From Hymenobacter psychrotolerans DSM 18569 (GTDB lineage Bacteria > Bacteroidota > Bacteroidia > Cytophagales > Hymenobacteraceae), in assembly GCF_900142395.1 (NCBI RefSeq), contig NZ_FRAS01000015.1, forward strand, positions 1 to 64,000: a stretch of DNA of 64,000 nucleotides, in the 5' to 3' direction. Of this stretch, positions 8,527 to 16,502 are shown one piece after another. A program made the translations under genes and the position numbers. Under the pieces are notes generated by a model that saw only the letters and a list, made by a program, of their open reading frames with translations, was not told the DNA's origin and did not search any database. Positions within the stretch are counted from its first letter, which is position 1; the number at the start of each line of letters is the position of its first letter.

Positions 8527-9255
8527 TCAGGCGAAGTGCGAGGGCGGTGCCGGCTCCAGCACCTTCTTCTGCTTTTTGCCGACCAGCCAGAAAGCCCAGG
8601 CCAGTGTAGAGTTGAGCAGAAAGTTCAGTACGGTAAGTACCGGGATGGTTAAAACGTACGATTTCAAGGTAATCGACTCGTTATTGCGAACCAGAAACAG
8701 CACGAGGGTTCCGGCATAGAATACCAGCAGGGCCACGCTTATAACAAAAACCGGGTCGCGCTCCAGCGCAACGTTGCGCAAATGGCGCAGACTCTGCTCA
8801 AAGTAGAGCAGAATAATGGTTACCAGCAGGATATGCTTTACTACTAACGTATAATTATTCCCCGTAAACAGGCCATTCTGCATGCCGTGCAGTACGTCGT
8901 TGATAACGAACATATCCACTAAGGCAAACAGGGTATACAGAACCCCGATAAGAGGGAAATAGCGCCTAAACCGGAACTGCAGCGTGTAGTAATATACACC
9001 TCCGATAAACCACATTTCCATTACGTCGACCAGTTGCCAGACAATCACGTTGTAGTTGAAGGCATGCCGGCAGAACTCCCCCACAATGGACATTACAGTC
9101 CACATCAGGCAGCAATAGAGCATGGCCCGCATGCCGCTGCTTAATAAATGCCAGCGCCGAAACCCGATGAACACCGGGGCCAAAATAGAGCATTGGCCTA
9201 CGTAATACACACCGTGTATTATGCGCGTTATGACATCGGAATCCGGCGCTGGCAT
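8527..9255 (-). CDS. Polytopic membrane protein, paralog B of the tandem pair, unknown function
   Basis: The 242 residues contain about seven TM helices and are homologous to the protein at 6685-7404 (shared GE..R...NYN, LLYFEQ, LERDPVFVISV, YAGTLV). It starts 9 bases after the stop of the single-domain GIRIY gene, so the two are almost certainly one transcript. This repeats the order seen in the second cassette (GIRIY protein, then membrane protein). The C-terminus is a short basic tail (GKKQKK). No known family is recognised. Confidence 0.8.
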   Translation of the reverse strand: MPAPDSDVITRIIHGVYYVGQCSILAPVFIGFRRWHLLSSGMRAMLYCCLMWTVMSIVGEFCRHAFNYNVIVWQLVDVMEMWFIGGVYYYTLQFRFRRYFPLIGVLYTLFALVDMFVINDVLHGMQNGLFTGNNYTLVVKHILLVTIILLYFEQSLRHLRNVALERDPVFVISVALLVFYAGTLVLFLVRNNESITLKSYVLTIPVLTVLNFLLNSTLAWAFWLVGKKQKKVLEPAPPSHFA

Positions 9256-9264
9256 AGCAATACG

Positions 9265-9603
9265 TTAATGGCTGAGTGGGCTTGAGATAATGCACGGCGG
9301 GCTGCTGGTGCCGTGGTCGTAGAGGCTGTATTCGCCTTCGGTGGTCAGGTCCGAATCCTCGGTGGCACCCACCAGTATCATCGTGTCAACGGCGTCGCCG
9401 GTGGGGATGCTGTTGGCCAGGTAGATACGGATACCTTTAGCGCTATCGGGCTCCAGCAGCGCCTCAAACACATTTTTGGGAAAATAAACCGACCTCAGTT
9501 TGTTCGGATGCTGGCTTTGATAGTTGCCAGTCCAGGCTACGGCATCTTCCAGAGATATGAGAGAATCAGAGGTGTCTTTAATTGGGTCGCAGTCAGGGAG
9601 CAT
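9265..9603 (-). CDS. Small protein with one GIRIY domain, no signal peptide
   Basis: This protein is 112 residues from the ATG at 9603. The longer frame to 9690 crosses the promoter and palindrome and is not family-like. It is essentially one copy of the domain found twice in the lipoprotein at 7542-8285: SLEDAVAWTGNYQ, KLRSVYF, KGIRIYLANS, MILVGATE, and a final SPPC. It lacks an obvious signal peptide, so unlike its paralog it is probably cytoplasmic, or exported by another route. It is the first gene of the minus-strand series running down to the two-component genes. Confidence 0.75.
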   Translation of the reverse strand: MLPDCDPIKDTSDSLISLEDAVAWTGNYQSQHPNKLRSVYFPKNVFEALLEPDSAKGIRIYLANSIPTGDAVDTMILVGATEDSDLTTEGEYSLYDHGTSSPPCIISSPLSH

Positions 9604-9636
9604 GCAAAGAGGAAAAGGTGTGGAGAGAATGGGACT

Positions 9637-9668
9637 AAACCGCCAATAGATTGGCGGTTTCAAATATA
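9637..9668 (-). promoter_or_regulatory. Promoter with palindromic operator-like element ahead of the GIRIY cassette
   Basis: On the minus strand TATATTTG (9668-9661) matches the -7 consensus TAnnTTTG. It is immediately followed by a perfect 11-bp inverted repeat with a 2-base spacer (AAACCGCCAAT ... ATTGGCGGTTT, 9637-9660) that would cover the transcription start. No T-run follows, so an operator or 5' leader hairpin is more likely than a terminator. Confidence 0.55.
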
Positions 9669-9732
9669 AGAGAATCCAATTTGAAGGCAACTATCCTATT
9701 TCACTCAAATGCAGCCAACGGTGCTGAGCCGC

Positions 9733-10020
9733 TTAGAATAGCAACCCGCCGCCGGTTTCGCGTGGCGTACGGGCCGCACGCTTCGCTGCCGGTGGCGGGG
9801 CTGGCGCCTCGGGTTCGGGCAGTTCCTCGTCCTGGTCCAGGTTCTCGAATACCCGGTCAATGGCATCTTCGGCGGTGCGCAGCTTCTGCTTGCAAAGCCG
9901 GATAAGGGTGGCAGAACGCTGCACACGGGCCGTCAGCTCGTCAACATCTATGGTATCGGTTTCGAGGGCCCGCAGAATAGTTTCAAGCTCAGCTATGGCG
10001 TCGCGGTAGGTGGTTTCCAT
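9733..10020 (-). CDS. xseB: Exodeoxyribonuclease VII small subunit
   Basis: This is the 95-residue small subunit of exonuclease VII, which with XseA degrades single-stranded DNA to acid-soluble oligonucleotides. The ATG at 10020 gives the usual N-terminus (METTYRDAIAELETILRALE), followed by the conserved helical hairpin (DELTARVQRSATLIRLCKQKL, AEDAIDRVF). The C-terminal 30 residues are a Pro/Ala/Arg-rich tail longer than in E. coli. It lies 81 bases after the large-subunit gene on the same strand, which supports the assignment. Confidence 0.93.
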   Translation of the reverse strand: METTYRDAIAELETILRALETDTIDVDELTARVQRSATLIRLCKQKLRTAEDAIDRVFENLDQDEELPEPEAPAPPPAAKRAARTPRETGGGLLF

Positions 10021-10101
10021 GGGAAAGCAAGGGAAATAATAGTCAACAAAGATAGCTGCGAAGCCCTGAGCCAGTTGCAACCAGGCTCAGCCGCAGACAA
10101 C

Positions 10102-11466
10102 TCATGAAGTTTCTGCGGCGGGAGCGGTGGGAAGCTGCAGAGCCAGCAGCCTGATTTCGGCGCGGTGCAGCAGGCGCTCGGCGGCCAGCTGCAACTGGAA
10201 GCGGCGCGCCAGCAGCTGCTCGCGGCGGCGGCGGTGCAAGTGCCGGAAGCGGCGGCTCAGGGTGTGGCCCAGCCGCCGCAGCTGGCGGTGCTGCGCTTCG
10301 GCCGCCTGGTGTGCCGCTCGTTGCAGAGCCTGGCGCTGCTGCCCGAGCTGCTGCTCCTGCTGGCGCAGCCGCAGCCGGGCCAGCGGGGCCGCCGCCCGCA
10401 CGCGCTGGCGCAGGGCGCTATGGTGTTCCTGCAGCCGGCTGTGCGCCGCCAGGTGGCTGCGGCGCCCCAGCCGGTCGAGCTGGTTGGCGGAAAGCTGCAC
10501 GGCGTCCAGCGCCAGTTCCCGGATACGGCCCGCATAGCCATCGAATACGGCATCGAGGCGGGCCAGCCGCTCGGCCAGAAAGGCTGCTACGGCAGTCGGG
10601 GTTTTCAGCGCAAGGTGAGCGGCCAGGTCTACTACGGCTTCGTCCCGCTCGTGCCCGATTCCGGTGAGAACCGGCACCGGAAACGCCCCAACTGCTGCCG
10701 CCAGCCCATAATCATCGAAGGCCAGCAAATCGGTTTTGGAGCCCCCGCCCCGAATCAGCACTACGGCATCAACCTGCTGGCGGTGCGGCCGAATGGCATC
10801 CAGCGCGGTCCGGATGCTGGCCGGCGCATCGGTGCCCTGCATGGTGGCCGGGAACAGGGCCAGCGAAAAAGCGTAGGGCGCCTCCTCCAGCTGCCGCACA
10901 AAATCCTGAAAGCCGGCGGCCGTAGGCGAAGAAATAATGGCCAGCCGCTGCGGTGCCAGGGCCAGCGGCAAGGCGCGCTGCCGATCCAAAAGACCTTTGT
11001 CCTGCAGCTTGCGCAGCGTTTCGAGGCGCTGGCGGGCCAGCTCACCTACCGTATAGGTCGGGTCGAGGGCCAGCACATCGAGGCTCAGGCCGTACTGCTC
11101 GTGAAACTTGACCTGCACCCGCAGCATGATTTTCAGGCCCGGCCGCAGCTCCTGGCCGGTATGCTCCTCAAACTGCGGCGCCAGCTGCTGGTAGCGCTGG
11201 CTCCAGATGGTGGCGCGGGCCTGAGCCTTCAGCTGGGCCCCGCGGCCGGTCTGGTGCTGGTCGGTGAGGGTGAGGTAGCAATGCGCGCCATCGAAGCGGG
11301 GCGGCGTGAAGTCGGCAATTTCGGCTACTACCCAGTACGAATCGGCAAACCGCTCGGACAGGCTCTGCTTGACGCGCAGCAGCAGCTCGGCCAGCGGCAG
11401 GGCCACGGGCGGCGGCGACGAAGCGGGCAAACCCGGCTCAGGACGGCGGTTGTAGAGAGGTGGCAT
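10102..11466 (-). CDS. xseA: Exodeoxyribonuclease VII large subunit
   Basis: The ATG at 11466 gives 454 residues. There is an N-terminal OB-fold domain (SYWVVAEIADF, HCYLTLTD), then the catalytic region with VGELARQRLETL, RLAIISSPTAAGFQDF, VLIRGGGSKTDLLAFDD and TGIGHERDEAVVDLAA. The C-terminal third is a long Arg/Gln/Ala-rich coiled coil as in the family, which anchors the small subunits encoded next. A near-consensus promoter box (TACCTTTA) lies about ten bases ahead of the start, in the divergent region shared with the GT2 gene. Confidence 0.95.
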   Translation of the reverse strand: MPPLYNRRPEPGLPASSPPPVALPLAELLLRVKQSLSERFADSYWVVAEIADFTPPRFDGAHCYLTLTDQHQTGRGAQLKAQARATIWSQRYQQLAPQFEEHTGQELRPGLKIMLRVQVKFHEQYGLSLDVLALDPTYTVGELARQRLETLRKLQDKGLLDRQRALPLALAPQRLAIISSPTAAGFQDFVRQLEEAPYAFSLALFPATMQGTDAPASIRTALDAIRPHRQQVDAVVLIRGGGSKTDLLAFDDYGLAAAVGAFPVPVLTGIGHERDEAVVDLAAHLALKTPTAVAAFLAERLARLDAVFDGYAGRIRELALDAVQLSANQLDRLGRRSHLAAHSRLQEHHSALRQRVRAAAPLARLRLRQQEQQLGQQRQALQRAAHQAAEAQHRQLRRLGHTLSRRFRHLHRRRREQLLARRFQLQLAAERLLHRAEIRLLALQLPTAPAAETS

Positions 11467-11636
11467 CTGCTGTAAAGGTAGCAGGTGTGCTGCCAGCATA
11501 CCACGAAAAATGAGGCAAGGCCCCCGGCACCGCTGCTTCCCGGCCAAGTGCCCGGCCGCAGGCTATAACCTAAGCGCGGGTTTCGTGGTATGGCTTCCAT
11601 ATCTTGGCCTCACTCTCCGGCCCCGAACTGCCCTGT

Positions 11637-12398
11637 ATGCTCCCAACGCCTGCCACCTCCTATCTGGCCCAGCAAACTCTCACGGTGCTGGTGCCGGTAT
11701 ACGACGAAGAAGAAAGCCTGCCGCAGTTTGTGGTGGAGATGGATAAGTTTCTGGCCCAGACCCCGGTACCTACTACTGTGTTGTTCGTGAACGACGGCTC
11801 CCGGGACGGGTCGCTGGCCTTGCTGCGCGACATTTGCCGCCGCAATCCGCACTACGAGTTTATCAGTCTGAGCGAAAACCGGGGCCTGAGCACGGCCATC
11901 AAAGCGGGCATCGACCACTGCCGCAGCACGCTTATCGGCTACATCGACTCCGATATTCAGACCACGCCGCTGGATTTTCTGCAGTTTTTCGAGTTCCTGC
12001 CCGAGTACGATATGGTGAACGGTATCCGGGCCAAGCGGCAGGACACGGTGGTGAAAAAGCTGTCCTCGAAGATTGCCAATACGGTGCGCCGCACCCTCAT
12101 CAACGACGGCATAGAGGACACGGGCTGCCCGCTGAAGATTATCAAGATGGAGTATGCGCGCCGGATTCCGCTGTTTCATGGGATGCACCGCTTTTTGGGG
12201 GCACTGGTGCAGCTGCAGGGCGGGCGCGTGAAGCAACTGCCGGTGCGGCACTTTCCGCGCTTTGCGGGCACGGCCAAGTACAACCTCTGGAACCGCGCCT
12301 GGAAGCCGCTCGTGGATACGTTCGGGTTCCGCTGGATCCGGAGCCGCTGGAAAAACTACGAAATAGGGGAGCAGCACCGTCCGGAGGCCCATGCTTAG
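11637..12398 (+). CDS. Family 2 glycosyltransferase, dolichyl-phosphate-mannose synthase type
   Basis: The 253 residues from the ATG at 11637 match DPM1/ArnC-like GT2 enzymes that move a sugar from a nucleotide donor to a polyprenyl phosphate: VPVYDEEESLP, NDGSRDGS (52-59), the metal-binding DSD at 104-106, and FAGTAKYNLWNR near the end. It has no C-terminal TM helices, unlike ArnC, so it resembles the soluble DPM class. It overlaps the next gene by 8 bp, giving tight coupling to a LAB_N membrane protein. Two GT39 transferases that would use a lipid-linked sugar lie downstream. Confidence 0.9.
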   Translation: MLPTPATSYLAQQTLTVLVPVYDEEESLPQFVVEMDKFLAQTPVPTTVLFVNDGSRDGSLALLRDICRRNPHYEFISLSENRGLSTAIKAGIDHCRSTLIGYIDSDIQTTPLDFLQFFEFLPEYDMVNGIRAKRQDTVVKKLSSKIANTVRRTLINDGIEDTGCPLKIIKMEYARRIPLFHGMHRFLGALVQLQGGRVKQLPVRHFPRFAGTAKYNLWNRAWKPLVDTFGFRWIRSRWKNYEIGEQHRPEAHA

Positions 12399-13041
12399 TA
12401 CCGAGCAGGTTGCGTTAGGGATTGGGCTGACGTCGCAGCTGCTGTTCAGCAGCCGCATTGTGCTGCAGTGGGTGCAGAGCGAGCGGGCGCGGCGGGTGCT
12501 GGTGCCCACGCTGTTCTGGAAAATCAGCCTGATTTCGTCGTTTCTGATGATTCTGTACGGCATGCTGCGCCACGACCCCGTGATTCTGGCGGCGCAGATC
12601 ATCAGCTACGGCATCTACATCCGCAACCTGCAATTGCTGGGCGAGTGGCGCAAGCTCAGCAGCGCATTCCGGGTGGGGGCCTACGTGTTTCCGCTGGCCA
12701 TACTGGCGTGGTTTGTGGTTGGCAACCAGCATTTCAGTCTGCGCGGCATGCTGAGCCACGGCATTCCGGCCGGCGTGCTGGCCCTGGGCACCATCGGGCA
12801 GGCCATTTTCCTGCTACGCTTCGTGTATCAGTGGCTGTATTCGGAGCGCAAGGGCGAGTCGGTGCTGCCGCTGGGGTTCTGGGTGGTCAGCTTCGTGGGC
12901 TCCGTCCTGATTCTGACTTACGCCGTGCTGCGCCGCCCGGTAGATGTGGTGCTGATTGTGGGAAATATCTTTGGGACGGTGGTGTACGCCCGCAATATCG
13001 TGCTGCTGCGCCGCGAGCAGAAGCGAGTGGCCAGCTTTTAA
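12391..13041 (+). CDS. Membrane protein with two tandem lipid-A-disaccharide-synthase N-terminal (LAB_N) domains
   Basis: The 216-residue protein contains two repeats of the LAB_N domain. Compare SSRIVLQWVQSERA...PTLFWKISLISS with LRFVYQWLYSERKG...LGFWVVSFVGS, each followed by a helix ending in YIRN or YARN. About six TM helices are expected, three per repeat. As I recall, LAB_N belongs to the MtN3/PQ-loop (SWEET-like) group, so a fused pair is a plausible small transporter or flippase. Coupling to the polyprenyl-phosphate glycosyltransferase suggests it moves the lipid-linked sugar across the inner membrane. That function is inference. Confidence 0.88.
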   Translation: MLSTEQVALGIGLTSQLLFSSRIVLQWVQSERARRVLVPTLFWKISLISSFLMILYGMLRHDPVILAAQIISYGIYIRNLQLLGEWRKLSSAFRVGAYVFPLAILAWFVVGNQHFSLRGMLSHGIPAGVLALGTIGQAIFLLRFVYQWLYSERKGESVLPLGFWVVSFVGSVLILTYAVLRRPVDVVLIVGNIFGTVVYARNIVLLRREQKRVASF

Positions 13042-13124
13042 GCACTCCGACCTGATTATGCTGCAGGCAAGGACAAGTAGAGTACGATTGTTCTTATAAA
13101 TAGAAATCAAAAAATGACGCTGTT

Positions 13125-13586
13125 ATGAAGAATTTATTTGCCCTTTGCCTTATGCTTCTTTCTTCAGCAAGCAGCAGTTATGCCCAAAGCAAAACAATTA
13201 GAGGAAGAGTAATTACTGATGATTTTATGCCTTTGCCGGGAGTTGTAATTAGAATTGATAAGACAGTTGAAATAGGTAAGTCAGATTTAGAAGGTTTTTT
13301 CGAAATAAATATTCCTGTTTCTGTGAAAAAAATATCGTTTAGTGCTATCGGAATAGAAGAGGCATACACAGAATTAGCTGATGATTGTGAGGAAGTAGAG
13401 CTTGTAATGCTGTCGAGAGGCACTTATTGTTTTAGCTCTGCTAAGAAGATAGATAGACTTAGAATTAGAAAATTTAAGAAAATTCTAGGGGTACATAAAG
13501 AAGCATTTGAGAAAGGTATATTCAAAGAAGATAAGGCTTGTTATACACAAATTTTTAAGCCCTTGTATACTAAAGAACGAAAGTGA
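13125..13586 (+). CDS. Small exported protein with carboxypeptidase-like regulatory domain
   Basis: The 153 residues start with a signal peptide (MKNLFALCLMLLSSASSSYAQ), followed by a CarboxypepD_reg-like beta-sandwich (TIRGRVITDDFMPLPGVVI...SDLEGFFEI) at about 23-95 and a basic helical tail ending FKKILGVHKEAFEKG and ACYTQIFKP. The gene is strikingly A+T-rich, with many AAA, ATA and AGA codons, in contrast to its G+C-rich neighbours, which suggests recent acquisition. It sits between the LAB_N gene and a convergent GT39 gene. Similar small proteins occur in many Bacteroidetes, with no role known to me. Confidence 0.82.
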   Translation: MKNLFALCLMLLSSASSSYAQSKTIRGRVITDDFMPLPGVVIRIDKTVEIGKSDLEGFFEINIPVSVKKISFSAIGIEEAYTELADDCEEVELVMLSRGTYCFSSAKKIDRLRIRKFKKILGVHKEAFEKGIFKEDKACYTQIFKPLYTKERK

Positions 13587-13620
13587 TATTAAAGAGGAAT
13601 TATAGGCAGGGCTGAGGCTT

Positions 13621-15315
13621 TTAGCGCGGCTCCACTACCAGCACGCGCCAGTAGCCGGCCTCGCGGGTCCGGTCGATGTAGAAGCTGTCTACGGCCCGCA
13701 CGCTGACCTGCTCGCGCCACGCCGCGGGCAGCTGGGCTTTTACATCAGAACCGGTGAGCACGGCAATGGGGCCAGCGGGGCGCACCAGCACCGAATCGGG
13801 CGTGCGCGGCCAGGAAGGCGCGGCGCGGCCGGCCCGCCATACTTCCTTGATGTGCATTTCTTCGAGCGTGTACCAGGGTAGGCGGGCAATAGCGGGATTG
13901 TGGCGGAGCGCCTCGGCCCGGCGTAGTCCCGGGTCGCCCTTGCGGTTAACCCAGGCTGCGTGAGCCGGGAGCAGCACCGCCAGCAGCACGGCCATTGCCG
14001 TGAGCGAAATGCCCGCCAGTACCATGGGGCGCGGCGGCTGCCGCAGCAGCCAGATCATGCCCAGTGCCAGCATGCCGAAGATGGCCGCAGTCAGGGCAAA
14101 CGGCAACGAGCCTGGTCCGAAGCCCGGCAGTTTCACGAGCAGCAGCGCCACGGGCAGCAACGCGAATATCAGCGCCAGCAGGCCGGCCCAGATGCGCAGC
14201 AGCCGGTTTTCCGGGTGCGGCGCGGGTTGCTGGCGCAGGGCCGTTTCGAAGTGGCGCAGCAGGCCGGCCATGAGCAATGCCAGCGGTGGCATCAGGGGCA
14301 GCATATAGCGCTCCTTCTTCTCCGGAACGACGCTCAGCAGCAGCCAGGCCAGCAGCACCCAGCCCAGCACCGCCAGATACGGCACGAAGCGGCCCGCACG
14401 GGGCCGGGCGAAAGGCACCACCAGCGCCAACAGGGCCAGCGGAGTCCAGATGCCCGTGAAGACCGGGAAATTGAGGTAGTCCCAGAAGGGGCGGGCGTGG
14501 CGCTCTACCCAGGAAGTAGCTTCCAGCCGGGCAACGGCCAGCGCCGCCGGCGCTACGGTATGCTGCACTGCCAGATACAGCGGCCAGGCCAGCCCTAGCG
14601 CCAGCCCGGCCACGGTCATCAGCAGAAGGCCATTGCGGCGGGCGGGTGTAAGCAAGCCCCGGTCCGGGAACAGGCGCGGAATCCCAAACGCCAGCAGAAA
14701 CGGCAGCAGCATAGCGTACAGCGCCACGGGGCCTTTGCTCAGGATGGAGCCTCCCACCAGCACGCCGGCCAGCAAAAACCACCGCCAGCCGCCAGCCGGA
14801 GCATACCAGCCGCGAGCCAGCGCCCAGAGCGCGCCCATCAGAAAGCTGTGCGTGAAAACGTCCCAGTGCCCTTCGCGGCCCACCGTAATAAGCAGCAGGC
14901 TACTGGCCAGCACCAGCGCGGCCAGCCATGCCGTGCGGCCGGGAGCCTCGGCATCGGCCGGGAGGTGGCGCGTAAGCTCGCGGGCCAGCCCCCAGAAAAA
15001 CAGCACCAGCAGCACCGACATGCCCGCCGCCGGCAGCCGCAGCAGCGTCGGGTTGTCGGGTTGGCCGGTGAGGCAGATGACGGAAGCTACGGTCCAGGTA
15101 GGCAGGGGCGGTTTGGCCAGCCGCAGCGCCCCGTTCATGGTCGGGATAAGCCAGGAGCCGCCGGCCGCCATTTCGCGGGCCGCCACAAAGTTGCGCGACT
15201 CCATCAGGTTGACTTCGGCCGAGCCCAGATGCAGGAAAAACGAGAAAAAGCATACCAGCAGCACACTGGCCAGACGCCAGCGGGCACCCGGCCCGGGAGA
15301 GGACGCTTTGGTCAT
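13621..15315 (-). CDS. ArnT/PMT-like GT39 integral-membrane glycosyltransferase
   Basis: The product is 564 residues with about a dozen TM helices and the periplasmic-loop signature of the ArnT/PMT superfamily near the N-terminus: ESRNFVAAREMAAGGSWLIP and RLAKPPLPTW, with the acidic residue in the first loop. Such enzymes transfer a sugar from a polyprenyl phosphate donor to lipid A, protein or another acceptor on the periplasmic face. The start ATG at 15315 overlaps the epimerase stop by 4 bp (ATGA), so the two are co-translated. A second enzyme of the class lies at 16503-18179. The acceptor is unknown. Confidence 0.9.
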   Translation of the reverse strand: MTKASSPGPGARWRLASVLLVCFFSFFLHLGSAEVNLMESRNFVAAREMAAGGSWLIPTMNGALRLAKPPLPTWTVASVICLTGQPDNPTLLRLPAAGMSVLLVLFFWGLARELTRHLPADAEAPGRTAWLAALVLASSLLLITVGREGHWDVFTHSFLMGALWALARGWYAPAGGWRWFLLAGVLVGGSILSKGPVALYAMLLPFLLAFGIPRLFPDRGLLTPARRNGLLLMTVAGLALGLAWPLYLAVQHTVAPAALAVARLEATSWVERHARPFWDYLNFPVFTGIWTPLALLALVVPFARPRAGRFVPYLAVLGWVLLAWLLLSVVPEKKERYMLPLMPPLALLMAGLLRHFETALRQQPAPHPENRLLRIWAGLLALIFALLPVALLLVKLPGFGPGSLPFALTAAIFGMLALGMIWLLRQPPRPMVLAGISLTAMAVLLAVLLPAHAAWVNRKGDPGLRRAEALRHNPAIARLPWYTLEEMHIKEVWRAGRAAPSWPRTPDSVLVRPAGPIAVLTGSDVKAQLPAAWREQVSVRAVDSFYIDRTREAGYWRVLVVEPR

Positions 15316-16337
15316 AGAGTAGCGGCAATAGGAGCTACTGCCGGCAGCGCGGCTGCATCGGCAACCACAAGCGGCTTTTCGTTGAGCCAAGCCACAAACT
15401 GCCGCAGGCCTTCTGCCAGCGGGGTGCGAGGCTCATAGCCGAGCAGGCGGTTGGCCTTGGTATTATCGGCATAGGTGATGGCCACGTCGCCGGGCTGGTC
15501 GGGCAGAAACTCCAGAAACGGCGTGACCCCCACGGCTTCACCTACCGCGGCTATCAGGTCCAGCAGCGGCACGGGCTGGCTGTTGCCCAGATTCACGGTT
15601 TCGTAGGTACCGGGGTTGTTCAGCAGGTAATTGAGGCCGCGTACAATGCCTTCCACCGTGTCGGCCACGAACGTGTAGTCGCGGGAGGTGCTGCCGTCGC
15701 CGTACACCGGAATCCGCTGCCCATCGCGCAGCAAGCGCGCAAACTTGTGAATAGCCAGATCGGGGCGCTGGCGCGGGCCGTACACCGTGAAGAAGCGCGC
15801 GTTGAGCACGCTCATCTGGTAGAGATGGTGATACGTAAAGGTCAGTTCCTCGCCGGCGAGCTTGGTGGCGGCATACGGCGAGATGCAGCGCGCCAGCAGT
15901 GGCTCATCTTCCCGAAACGGTGTGGCCGGCGTGTTGCCGTACACGGAAGAGGAAGAAGCAAATAGCAGCGTTTTGATATCGTGCTGCCGCATCCACTCCA
16001 GCAGATGCGTAGTGCCGAGCACGTTGTTTTCCATGTAAGCAGCCGGCTCCCGCAGCGAGGGCCCGACGCCGGCTTTGGCCGCCAGATGAATTACCGCGTC
16101 GTAGGTAACGGGTGGCAGCGCCGCCGCTATGGCTTCCGGGCCGTGGCGCAGGTCGGCGGGGCAGAAGGTGAAGTGTGAGTGCCGCCGCAACGCCGCCAGG
16201 TTTTGCTCCTTCAGTTGGCGGTCGTAGAAAGGGTCAAAGTTGTCGAGGCCGATAACGCGGCAGCCATCGGCCAGCAGCCGCTCGCTCAGGTGGGAACCGA
16301 TAAAACCGGCGCAGCCGGTAACCAATAGTGTGCGCAT
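15312..16337 (-). CDS. NAD-dependent UDP-sugar epimerase (UDP-glucuronate 4-epimerase type)
   Basis: This 341-residue extended short-chain dehydrogenase has the dinucleotide motif GCAGFIG (8-14), the serine cluster FASSSSVYG at about 127-134, and the catalytic YxxxK as Y155/K159 (SPYAATK). LDNFDPFYDRQLKEQNL and NLGNSQPVPLLDLI are typical of UDP-glucuronate or UDP-galacturonate 4-epimerases. It probably supplies an activated uronic acid or hexose for the sugar transferred by the coupled GT39 enzyme. An upstream methionine would add only an unlikely N-terminal extension. Confidence 0.9.
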   Translation of the reverse strand: MRTLLVTGCAGFIGSHLSERLLADGCRVIGLDNFDPFYDRQLKEQNLAALRRHSHFTFCPADLRHGPEAIAAALPPVTYDAVIHLAAKAGVGPSLREPAAYMENNVLGTTHLLEWMRQHDIKTLLFASSSSVYGNTPATPFREDEPLLARCISPYAATKLAGEELTFTYHHLYQMSVLNARFFTVYGPRQRPDLAIHKFARLLRDGQRIPVYGDGSTSRDYTFVADTVEGIVRGLNYLLNNPGTYETVNLGNSQPVPLLDLIAAVGEAVGVTPFLEFLPDQPGDVAITYADNTKANRLLGYEPRTPLAEGLRQFVAWLNEKPLVVADAAALPAVAPIAATL

Positions 16338-16489
16338 ACGGAGAGAAAAAAAGGCCACATCCCACCATGAGTGTACGGCCCGCAGACAACATAACGGCCA
16401 GCACCTTGTCTGAGTTATAGCAACTGCAGCGGGCAGAAATTCCCTGTCTTTCGTTGGAAAAGCAAGACGCAACGATACCCGGTTTGCTT

Positions 16490-16497
16490 TATTTTTG
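16490..16497 (+). promoter_or_regulatory. Promoter -7 box directly before the GT39 start codon
   Basis: TATTTTTG fits TAnnTTTG and ends only five bases before the ATG at 16503, which would give a leaderless or nearly leaderless mRNA. No convincing -33 element is visible. Confidence 0.4.
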
Positions 16498-16502
16498 TTT
16501 TG

